DNA of 30,078 nt from the NCBI RefSeq assembly GCF_000220395.1, contig NW_004086404.1:1-30078 (forward strand), given 5' to 3'. The DNA comes from Ichthyophthirius multifiliis (lineage: Eukaryota > Ciliophora > Oligohymenophorea > Hymenostomatida). A model generated the notes under the pieces. That model saw only the letters and a list, made by a program, of their open reading frames with translations, had not been told where the DNA came from and made no database searches. Of this stretch, positions 21,238 through 30,078 are shown piece after piece; position 1 is the stretch's first letter, and each line of letters begins with the position of its first letter. The position numbers were made by a program, and so were the translations under genes.

Positions 21238-22549
21238 ATGACAAGCTTAATATATTCTAAGAAGATTCTACTTCCTAAATTTAGCCTTCCAGAGGTATAA
21301 GTTAAAGAAAAAAAGTTTTTAAAAGAATGTTAAACCAATATTTTAAGTATGGATTATATTAATAATAGTCAAATTAAAAAAGAAAGTATATTAAATGATT
21401 CATAAATCTAAAATAAAACAATATGTTTAAGTTAGAATAAAAATAATATATAAAAAATTCTTAATAATTCAAATAATGAAGATAAAAAATAACTTCCTCC
21501 AATAATAGATTATGCCAAAGCTTGTTAAATGAAACAAAAAACATAAAATTAACAATATTAATAATTAAAGACAAAACCAAATAATGAAAATCAAACAACT
21601 AATTACAAATCGACTTCAATAAAAATGTATTAAAATAATTAAGCAAAAATTAGCTTAGATTAGTATTTAAATTAAATAAATAATGTTTCTTAAAAACTAA
21701 ATGAAATAAATAATTAAAAAGTTGAATATTTTACTTATATTAAAAAGGTAAAAAGAAAAGACGAAAACGAAATGTAAAGATAATTTTTCAAAGAAAACAA
21801 AAAAGAAATTCATAAAGATCATTATAAAAGATGTAAAAACAAAGTATTAAAAAAATAAAAAGAAATAAACAAAATTAATAAATAAATTTTTATTTTTATT
21901 AGTAAATATTAGTAATGATTAAGATTAATTAAAATAATTATAATAATATATAAAAATAATTGTTTAATTTTATAATTTCCTTCAACAGAAAGATTAAAAC
22001 AGATAAAAACATTTATATATATTTAAATAACTTATAAACTAAAAAAAATAATTATATTAGTACTTTTTTGATGAAGATAATCAATTTATTGATCCATTTA
22101 ATGAAGAAAGTATTTAAAAACAATTTTTAATCAAAGATTAATAATAATATGATTTTACTTATATTTATGAATTGAAATGTTTAATTGAAAAAATAAATTA
22201 ATATAAATTAAAGAAAGAAATGCATAAACTAGACTTAATAAAAGATAGCATTATAAATGAATAAGAAATTATATTAAATAAAGCAAGATAAAATGAATTT
22301 AATCAATCCAATTTAAAAAATTCTTTTTAAACATATGAAATTATAAAAGATTTATCATATGAAAAAAATTACATGTTAAAAAATAATAATATAATATAAG
22401 AATTTAATAAAGCAGTAAAATAAGATTACTGTATTAAGAGTTTAATTAATAATGAAGAAAATTTATAATATGAAAAGTTAAATTAAACAATAAATAAATT
22501 GCATTAATCGCATTAAAAATAAGTTAAAAAGATATTTTATTTTAAATGA
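21238..22549 (+). CDS. Coiled-coil protein of unknown function
   Basis: Two or more exons from ATG 21238 to TGA 22547-22549, about 380-410 residues. The N-terminal half is polar and Asn/Gln/Lys-rich (MTSLIYSKKILLPKFSLPEV; KQLPPIIDYAKACQMKQK). The C-terminal half begins YFFDEDNQFIDPFNEESIQK and continues as a long coiled coil (YIYELKCLIEKINQYKLKKE). An intron separates them, with a clear pyrimidine-rich acceptor (TTCCTTCAACAG, ending 21988). The donor is uncertain: GT at 21902 gives a canonical 87-nt intron but the wrong phase, while GT at 21844 gives the right phase. A missing base, as elsewhere in this window, would also resolve it. No domain or homologue is recognised. Possible roles such as centrosomal or ciliary structure are guesswork. 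Confidence 0.55.
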
Positions 22550-23049
22550 AAAAAAAAAAAAAAAAAAACAAATAAGTATAATATATATGAATTTAATATT
22601 TTATTTAAGAAATTTTAATTATATCAATTAATGAGTACTGGATTTAATATCCATTCACTATTAAAATTTTTAAAAAATTAAATATTATATATTTTATTGA
22701 TAAAAAAATAAAAATTAATTGGAAATATTTTATGTAATAAATTAGTGAAAGAATAGTAGACAACAAATTTACATTTTGTTCTTAAATTTAATATATGTTA
22801 GGAAGATTTAAAACATTATTTTTTATTAAATATAATATATAGATTAATTGAATTAAAAAGTTGTTTCTAAGATTATTGATATTTATATTATAACTTTAAT
22901 ATATAAAATAATAAATATTAAAAATATATTCATATGTTATATATTGATTGTAAATTGTCAAACTATTATAGTATTATAGTATTGATTTTCGCATTTTTAT
23001 TAATATAATTAATTTAAGTGCCAATATTTTTACGAAAAAAATAAATTAA
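22550..23049. other. Intergenic AT-rich stretch
   Basis: Low-complexity sequence opening with an A20 run that begins at about 22550. A short tandem (TATAGTATTATAGTATTG) lies at about 22965-22983. No gene or RNA was recognised. Confidence 0.5.
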
Positions 23050-23469
23050 ATGTTCTATATATCAACTAAATTGAGTAAATCAAACAAAACAAAATTAAAA
23101 AATAAGAGTGCTTCAACTACAGATTTTAAAATTTTTGTTTACAAAAATCTCGGCTAAGAAGGTCGCTGGGCAAAATTTTTTGCTGTTTATTAAAATGATT
23201 TAATATTTTATTTTGTAATTTCAATTTATCATTTTTATTAATTTTATTCTTAGGTTTGTCGATATATAGAAACTTTTTATAGTTCAAGTTGTTTTAATAT
23301 ATTTAATTAAAAATAAAATATTTTAAATTTAACTTTTATATTTTAATTTGCAAATTTATCTGTATTATTAGGATAAATTAATTTTGTATATATTGAATAT
23401 AATTATAATTTGTTTTATAATACCTAATTTAATAATATTCTTAGTAGTAAAAAAACTTTATGTCGATGA
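23050..23469 (+). CDS. PH-like domain start, possibly the first exons of the downstream Gln-rich gene
   Basis: ATG 23050 opens a frame with KSASTTDFKIFVYKNLGQEG then RWAKFFAVYQNDLIFYF. The order F-x-I...G...G-R-W-x-K-x-F-x-V...D-L-x-F-Y-F is the usual first three strands of a pleckstrin homology fold, which binds phosphoinositides or proteins. A 39-nt GT...AG intron at 23215-23253 is possible; its length is a multiple of three, so the frame is the same either way. The frame then runs through QINFVYIEYNYNLFYNTQ to TGA at 23467-23469, giving 126 residues if spliced. I do not recognise the rest of a PH fold or its C-terminal helix. The true transcript may splice from here to exons at 23795 and beyond. 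Exon boundaries after 23254 are uncertain. Confidence 0.4.
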
Positions 23470-23794
23470 TATTTATGCTAATTAATTTATAATCTTCATT
23501 GAGTTTTTTTTTAGAATTATGATATAAAATATGAGCATCTTTTATTTGTATAATCAATTGAATTATTATTAAATTGATTTGAATTTTAAGGGGGTTATTT
23601 ATAAATATTTTTTATATTTTGGTAAAAATTCTATTTAATATTATTAATATTTTTTTAATGACAATTAAAAAAAAATATATATATTTTATTTATATCAATA
23701 ATATTTTGAAAATAATTTAAATTATTTAAAAATGTTATAAAGTATTAATTGTTTTATTATTTAAGATTATATATATATTTTTTTTTAAATAAAG

Positions 23795-24921
23795 GTTTTA
23801 ATTTTAATGAAGATAACTAAGTTATTAACTAAATTTAAAACTTAAAACAAGTTTCAAATTATGATTAGTTTAAAAAATCAATTAGCCAATATTAAAATTA
23901 GTAAAACTTTTATTATTATAATTATTTAAAATATAAATAAATATTAAGGTTTGATTAGAGTTAATAAAAAAAAACTATAATTTAAAAAAACATAAGAGTA
24001 AACTATATACCATAATTATAATCTTTATCTGAACATTTTATAGAAACTTCCTTATTATCAGATGCAAAGTATTATTTTTCTACATATATATAAACAAAAA
24101 TTTGATAGTTCATTTATAAATTTCCAAAAAATTTCAAATAAAATCAACTCAGAAGTTTAAGTTTAACAATTAAAAAATTAATTGCTTTTGAATGAAAAAT
24201 AATTAAATTTTGTATACCCAAAGAATAATTTAGAGGAAAAAACTTAAAATAGGTAAATTATATTCTATTATTTCTAAAAAAAAAAAAAAAAAAAATTAAT
24301 AATTTAGATTTCATTATCCCTTTTAAAATAATAATAACATATATGGAAACACTTAGTCTTTCCCTATTTTCGATAGTGATCAATCTAAATTCTTTTAAAA
24401 TTAACTTGGACTTATGAATGATTAATATTAAAATCCAAATTTAATAGGATTAAAATAAAGAATTGATCGATTAGGTGGCTTAGAAGATACTATAGGAAGT
24501 AAAATTCAGATTATTTCATTTTTTTAATATATATAAAGGTATGGAAGAAAGTCTTAAAAATAATGAACTTAGAAATTTAGAAGATAAATGCATAAATTAT
24601 TATATACATTACTAATAATAGGCTTAATAGTAATAAGCAACATAATAATAATAAATTTTGTAAGCTCCAAATCCTTTTTAAAAAATACCAAAATATTATA
24701 GAAACGATATTGAATTGATTTAATAAAATTTAGAAGAATAAACATAGTAAAATTAAGGTAATATTAATAATTTTATATATATTAAATTTTTTTAAAAAAT
24801 ATTATTAATAGAAAATTAAAATCAATAAGAATAATCTGATTTAAAACAATAAAAGTATAATCCATTTATTGAAAAAAGTAAATAATTAAGATAATAAATA
24901 TATTAGAAGATGGGAATGTGA
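23795..24921 (+). CDS. Gln/Asn-rich coiled-coil protein, 5' end not resolved
   Basis: Six exons with consistent phases and GT...AG introns at 23901-23948, 23998-24043, 24253-24307, 24499-24538 and 24758-24811 (40-55 nt). TGA is at 24919-24921. The first visible exon follows an AG at 23793-23794 and has no ATG, so at least one upstream exon exists; the PH-like exon at 23050 is a candidate. The product includes VINQIQNLKQVSNYDQFKK, LKNQLLLNEKQLNFVYPKNN, then a distinctive block LIGLKQRIDRLGGLEDTIGS followed by MEESLKNNELRNLEDK, a Gln-rich run, and LRQQIYQKMGM at the end. The LGGLEDTIG...EESL pattern looks like a short coiled-coil motif, but I do not recognise the family. The third intron contains an A19 run (24276-24294). 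Confidence 0.55.
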
Positions 24922-25529
24922 AACTAAAAAAAGAAAAACATTAAAATAAAACTCATCAATTTTAATTTATTGAATTGTTAAATAATCTTATAATATTTTT
25001 TTTATTTTGACTAATAAAATTAAAATATAAAATTAAATTTAATATATTAAAATTAATTTTATTTATAAATTTTTAAATAAATATACTATTACTAGTTAAT
25101 TCAATAATATATTAATATTTTTTTAATATATTTAAGAAGATTTAAAAATATAATAATAATTTTAAAATATTAATATATATAATATTTCTCAAAATAATAT
25201 TTTTTTTTTTCGATAATAAAAAAAGAAAACCAATATTTTTTTATTATTTATTATTATTAATTGAAATAAGTTAAATCTAAAGCTAGTTAAAATTTTTATT
25301 TTAACTTCAAAATAACAAAAAAGTAATAATATAAACAACTGTTTATATTTTTTCTTTTAAAATAAACTTATTATTGATTAATTAATATATAGTATTATAT
25401 ATATAAACAACTTAATTAATTTATATAAAATTTCCAAACAAGTAATTTTCATTCGATGTAATTTTTAATTACTCCATAAATAAAATATATTTGTTGAAAC
25501 AATAATATATATATTTGCTTAATTAAAAC
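24922..25529. other. Intergenic stretch between two convergent genes
   Basis: The 3' ends of the Gln-rich gene (+) and the TFIIH p44 gene (-) face each other across 600 nt of low-complexity A/T sequence. No terminator-like structure or gene is visible. Confidence 0.5.
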
Positions 25530-26878
25530 TCAATCACATCCAGGACAAACCATTTTTGATTTATGTATTAATACATCGCATTCTCTTTATAATGGAATAT
25601 ATTTTTTTTATTTTTTTTATTTTTTTTTTAATAATAAATATTACAAACAAAAATATGATTAACATTAAGGGCACAAAGAAATAAACTTATTATCATTTAT
25701 CTTATAATTACATCCTATACAAATTAAATTTTCAGAATTATTTTCGTCATTCATTATGTTTTCTGTATTTATTAATTTAAAACCTTTTAAGTTAGTGCTT
25801 TATTAATAATTTTTTGTTATATGCAAAGGAAGCAATAAATTTAATTGACAAACCTTTTTTTTATTTATATTTTAATAATAACATTTTTTCAACTTTATTT
25901 TACAGCACACTTAGAAGGTACTTCACAATTTTTTGCTTTACATTAAGGACATTCATAGTAAGTATGTCTTTATTGTATATGGCATTAGCATAAATAAGAC
26001 ATTTTCTAATGTAATTTATTTGGAAATCCTACAGGAATTAATTCTTTTTTTACTTAATTTTCTTTGTATTCTGGTGGTTCGCAATATTAGCTTAATATTT
26101 CTCGATAATCTTTTTCATTTAATACAGTTTCATATTTACCTTATGTAGCTTAAACTAATTTCTTTTTTTTAAAAAAAGTTTATTTTTAGCCAAAAAAATA
26201 ACAAATTACATTAAAAATATGTGTTTTTGCATTTAATGAAATAATACTGAAAGTATAATTTATTTTTTATGCTTTTTAAATTTCTTCGTATAAATCTCCT
26301 TTGTCTTATGTAGAAGGCGAAGATTAAATTAAAATAACTTCTTTGTGTGCATAAGGAGGAACCTCACTAAAATTGCTAAATATTTCCTTTTTTAAATTAT
26401 TTTATTATAAAAAAATTAAATACATTCAAACATTCCATAAGAGAAAAATATCCTTATTCATCTACAGTTATTTTTTCTAAAGATTTTAATAATTTATCTA
26501 TATTTGAGGTAAACTCTTGTACTGTAAAGCATTAGTTTTATTAAGCTTTACTAATTCCTAACATACTTAATGGATTTTTATCAAAAAAGTTAACTATAAA
26601 ATCCTTTTTTTAAAATAATCATTCATGAAAATATTATTTTACATACCTTTAATAATAATATTGTTGCTCCTATGCGCGAAGGTTTTAAATCTGTTTTTGT
26701 AGATGTTTATGTTGAATCGACTATAAGATAAACATATCTAATTAAATTTCTTTTTTTTTATATTGAAAGTTACTATCAATAATTTTTTTTCTTTTAATAA
26801 TAAGTCTTCTTATTTGCTTTTTAAAATTTCCTCTATATGGTTTTATAGTTATTGAATAGGAGTTTGTTAATCAATCAT
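25530..26878 (-). CDS. SSL1: TFIIH core subunit p44 (GTF2H2/Ssl1)
   Basis: Subunit of the transcription and DNA-repair factor TFIIH; in other eukaryotes p44 binds and stimulates the XPD/Rad3 helicase. Six exons give 370 residues (human p44: 395). Introns are 26646-26604, 26423-26387, 26209-26162, 25903-25854 and 25644-25585. The von Willebrand A-like domain holds IRYVYLIVDST, LKPSRIGATILLLK, DFIVNFFDKNPLSMLGI, VPPYAHKEVILIQSS and QATQGKYETVLNEKDYREIL. The zinc-binding part has CPQCKAKNCEVPSKC (C268, C271, C276, C282), then C285. The C-terminal RING-like C4C4 part has C328, C331, C344, C347, C352, C355, H360, C366 and C369, ending MVCPGCD. In exon 1 the frame steps back twice, at T8 26783-26790 and T9 26751-26759 (A runs on the coding strand). 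With two missing bases the exon is 78 codons and every phase closes. ATG 26878 is the only sensible start. Confidence 0.93.
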
Positions 26879-27354
26879 AAAAAGATATAATTAAAAAGTG
26901 AAAAATTATTTTAATATATTTAATATTAAACAAAAATAAAAAATAAAATATAGGAAAATTATAATATTATATATAAATTATTGAACACTTATTATTGCTA
27001 ATTTAGTTTGAATTTTATTATTTCTTGATATATAAGTTCAATTTAAACTTAAATACTATTCTTATTTTATTAATTAACTTATAAATTTAAAGAATAAATA
27101 AAAATTGATTGATTGTTTCAATAAGTAATAATTGTAATTTTTTTTTTTAGATAATTAAAAATCTATTAAGTTTAAGATGAAAAGATTGTATTTTAAATTA
27201 TTAAACACTAGAAATTATAAGATATTTTATAAAAAATTATATTATATACAGAAGTATATTTTTTTATTTATAAATAATATTCTTTTTATTTATTTAAAAT
27301 TAATATATATATCCTAATTTTTAATAATGATATATATGTAAATGCTTAGGATTA
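26879..27354. other. Intergenic stretch between the kinase and TFIIH genes
   Basis: Both neighbours are on the minus strand. The part next to 26879 must serve as the p44 promoter. The sequence is A/T low complexity with no recognisable element. Confidence 0.5.
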
Positions 27355-27873
27355 TCAAGACTAACTCTATTAGGAATTTACCAAACTTCTTTGTGATTTA
27401 GCACTAGTAAATCTGTTACTAACATTAGTTGAATTATTAATCATATGTATACTACTTGGATTATTTTAATTTATTTTTGAACTATCGTATTAATAATCAT
27501 CAAACATACCTTTTTTTTTAAAAAAAAGAAAAATATCTTTTAAATATTTTTTTTAAAAAAGTCTTACTTTATACTGAATTTCTTCTAAGCATTATTTCAT
27601 TTTATTAGTCTAATTCTTAGTCACTATCTTTTCTATCAATATTTGAATGAAAATTGTCTTCGTTAGCCTATTTTTTTTATATGATATAATTTGGTTATTT
27701 TTTTAAATACATTAGGTATGTATGGAGATTCAAATTGCTTATTTATTAATTAATCCCAATGAAAATTCTTAAACCAAGCATGATTTTTTACATCTTCTGG
27801 TCCATTTAAACCTAATCTGTTTGCTGGCTTTCTCTGAATTAACTAAAATAATAAAATAATATAATAATATAAT

Positions 27874-27954
<81 letters not shown>

Positions 27955-28600
27955 TTCATTTAAAATATATATTAATACTTTGTTTGCAAAATCTGCTGCT
28001 TCAAGAGACCATTTATCAGGAACTTCATTTTTCTTGATTTAAACCTATTTCGCTAGTATTTAATCTCTTATTTCTTATCTTGTTTTTCCTACATAAGGCC
28101 TTCTTCCAATCATACATTCATAGACAATAACTCCTAATGCATAATAATCTACTGAAACACCATGATTTTATCTGCACATTACCTCAGGAGCTAAATAAAA
28201 AAATAATTTAATTATTTTAGATTATTTAAAATACCCATATAGCCTGGAGTTCCAGATGTGTCACTACTATTATCAGGTTTCCATATCCTTGCTATTCCTA
28301 AATCAGTAATTCTAAGGTAACCTTATAATTAAATTTAAAATATATTTATATAAAAAATAAATATTACCTCTACTATCAAAAACTAAATTTTCAGGTTTTA
28401 TATCTCTATGAATAATACCGTTTTAATGAAGATATTCTAAACCAATAATTATACAAGCTGAAAAAAACTCTATTTAAAAAAATATAAAAAATGTATATAA
28501 ATTGACTTTAAATAAAATTTAAATTAAAATAAAAAATACAGTATAGAAATAAAATTATATTTAAATAATAGTAAAAAAATGTAAAAAAATAAAAATTTAA

Positions 28601-28648
<48 letters not shown>

Positions 28649-29394
28649 TTTCATTTTTGTGATAATTATTTAAAAAATATTGTTAAAGCTTATTAATATA
28701 TATTTTATATTAATTTATGTATTAATATTAATTTTATTTTTATTTATAAATAAAATTAAAACATTTTTTATAAAATTAATTGTTATTTTTAGTGTTTAAT
28801 AATAATTTACTTGTTTAATTTTCATTAAATTTTCTTTTTCTTGATATATGGAATCTTAAATCTCCCCCAGTTAATAAATCCATAACTAAATATAAATTAT
28901 ATTTATCTTAAAATGCTACATTCATATTTATAATGAAACTTTAATTTTATTTTATATTTATTAAAATAATATTTTAACTCATGTCTTAAAGAGGAGAGAA
29001 GTTATTTTTCATTCATAACAGATTATACACTTCTTTTAGATATAACTCTTTTAATTTATATTTTTTTTCGTTTTTTTTAAAAAAATTAAGTTTTTAATAT
29101 TTACAATAACAAAAAGTTACTTCGCTTTTGACATTTCTTTTAAAGCAAACAAATGTTTTGATTTTTTACTTTCTACTTTCCAAACCTTTTTTTGTTTTAT
29201 CGTTCTATAATTTAAATTTTTTAATACTTTTCCAAATCCCCCTCTTCCAATTACAAAATGAAAATAATAATTATGAATCGATTATGCTTTGTATAAAAAT
29301 AAAAAATATCGATATTTTATATAATGTTTCTAATTAATATTTTTTAAAAACTTGAAATATCTTTTTAATCTGTTGGATTATTGCAATTTCCCAT
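27355..29394 (-). CDS. N-myristoylated Ser/Thr kinase, STK32/YANK-like (AGC group)
   Basis: 383 residues in eleven exons with no frame break. Introns are 29351-29287, 29227-29186, 29120-29048, 28978-28939, 28810-28470 (341 nt), 28367-28322, 28234-28191, 27978-27843 (136 nt), 27710-27668 and 27567-27510. ATG 29394 gives MGNC, a consensus N-myristoylation start that suggests membrane attachment. Kinase motifs: glycine loop IGRGGFGKV (27-35), ATP-binding K50 in FALKEM, MDLLTGGDLRFHI, catalytic HRDIKPEN (142-149), DLG at 162-164 in place of DFG, GTPGYMAPEV, and VDYYALGVIVYECMIGRRPY. After the domain come NHAWFKNFHWDQLINK and ESPYIPN, matching the INWDAVFxKxLxPGFIPN tail of STK32 kinases. The last exons are Ser/Asn-rich. 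The catalytic residues are intact, so activity is expected; substrates are unknown. Confidence 0.93.
27877..27950. repeat. (AT)37 microsatellite inside kinase intron 8
   Basis: Perfect 74-nt dinucleotide repeat lying wholly within the intron 27978-27843, which it expands well beyond the usual 40-70 nt. It is self-complementary and could fold into a hairpin in the pre-mRNA. Confidence 0.9.
28605..28644. repeat. (AT)20 microsatellite inside kinase intron 5
   Basis: Perfect 40-nt dinucleotide repeat within the 341-nt intron 28810-28470, the longest intron in the window. Confidence 0.9.
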
Positions 29395-30078
29395 TTCTTT
29401 TTTCTTATTAAAATTAATATTATTTATATTTAATTTTAATATATGAATAATTTTTTAAATTAATCAAAAAATTAAAATAGTTAATAAAAATATAAAGGAA
29501 TAAAATTTAGAAATGTAAATATATTATTCTTTAGATTGATTAAAAAAATAAATATATAGTAATAATAATAAAATTAAAAAATATATATATCTTATATTAT
29601 GAAAAAATAAAGTTAGTTTCACCCTCCATTCTCTGCAGTTTTGATGATTATTTTAAAGATTAAAAAAAAACGATTTTAAATAATAAGCAAATAATATTTT
29701 TTACCATTAAAAAAATTATCAAAAGTTTATTCTTTTCAAAATTAATATATATGGGTTAATTGGTAGAAAAGTATATAAACAAAAATATGCGACATTTTCA
29801 AAATTAAAATAAATAATAAGGATAAATAAATTTATATCATTTTTATATGTAAAAATTTAAATTTGCTTCTTCTTATCTGAATAATCTACTTAATTAATAT
29901 AAGAATATAAAAAATATATTATATTAATTATAATTTATTTAAAATATATCAAAATTTAAAAAAAAACCATTATTAAAATAAAAAAAAAAATTAAAATTAT
30001 CTTTAGAAAATTGATAAATTTAATAAAAATTGATATTATAAATCTTAAATAAATATTATTTTAAGTATATATTTATAT
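29395..30078. other. Right-edge stretch upstream of the kinase gene
   Basis: Mostly A/T low complexity containing the kinase promoter. A short patch at 29617-29646 (TTTCACCCTCCATTCTCTGC and flank) is markedly richer in G/C; on the minus strand it can be read as a short coding tail (IKTAENGG and TGA) or NHQNCREWRVKL. At 29707-29900 the minus strand is open (ENVAYFCLYTFLPINPYI), which could be the end of a gene beyond the window. Neither is strong enough to call. Confidence 0.4.

Noticed and set aside
29750-29830. GGTTAATTGGTAGAA resembling a tRNA D-loop
   Set aside because: No acceptor stem, anticodon arm or T-loop can be paired around it.

Overview
This window looks like macronuclear DNA from an oligohymenophorean ciliate. 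Base composition is extremely AT-rich. Conserved proteins read through only if TAA and TAG are glutamine and TGA is the sole stop. Introns are short, almost all 37-73 nt, and GT...AG. The combination fits a hymenostome such as Ichthyophthirius multifiliis best, with Tetrahymena relatives possible; the genus is an inference. I see no viral element, intact transposon, rRNA, tRNA, CRISPR array or telomeric repeat.

Layout, left to right: an open fragment at the left edge (2-145); an MFS transporter (+); a ciliate-type CTFKP-repeat coiled-coil protein (+); a large WD40 protein with three introns (+); a DHHC palmitoyltransferase (-); a FAM184-family coiled-coil protein (+); an acidic Gln/Asn-rich orphan (+); a damaged-looking axonemal p28-type dynein light chain gene (+); a secreted CAP/SCP protein with ten exons including a 15-nt microexon (-); a short VEFS-box (SUZ12-like) protein (-); a coiled-coil orphan (+); a PH-like start and a Gln-rich multi-exon gene that may be one locus (+); the TFIIH subunit p44/Ssl1 (-); and an N-myristoylated STK32/YANK-like kinase with eleven exons (-). 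Between genes lie low-complexity AT stretches of 0.1-1.7 kb.

There is no operon logic, as expected for a ciliate. Several genes point to cilia (p28-like, FAM184, possibly the WD40 and CTFKP proteins). Others are signalling or membrane proteins (kinase, DHHC, PH-like, MFS) or nuclear (TFIIH p44, VEFS box). The most striking global feature is that nearly every apparent frame break in a conserved gene has the same sense: one base appears to be missing, usually at or beside an A or T run. This occurs about 14 times in 8 genes, while the kinase and the DHHC gene are clean. Homopolymer undercalling in the source read data is the simplest explanation; real -1 frameshifting is the exciting alternative.
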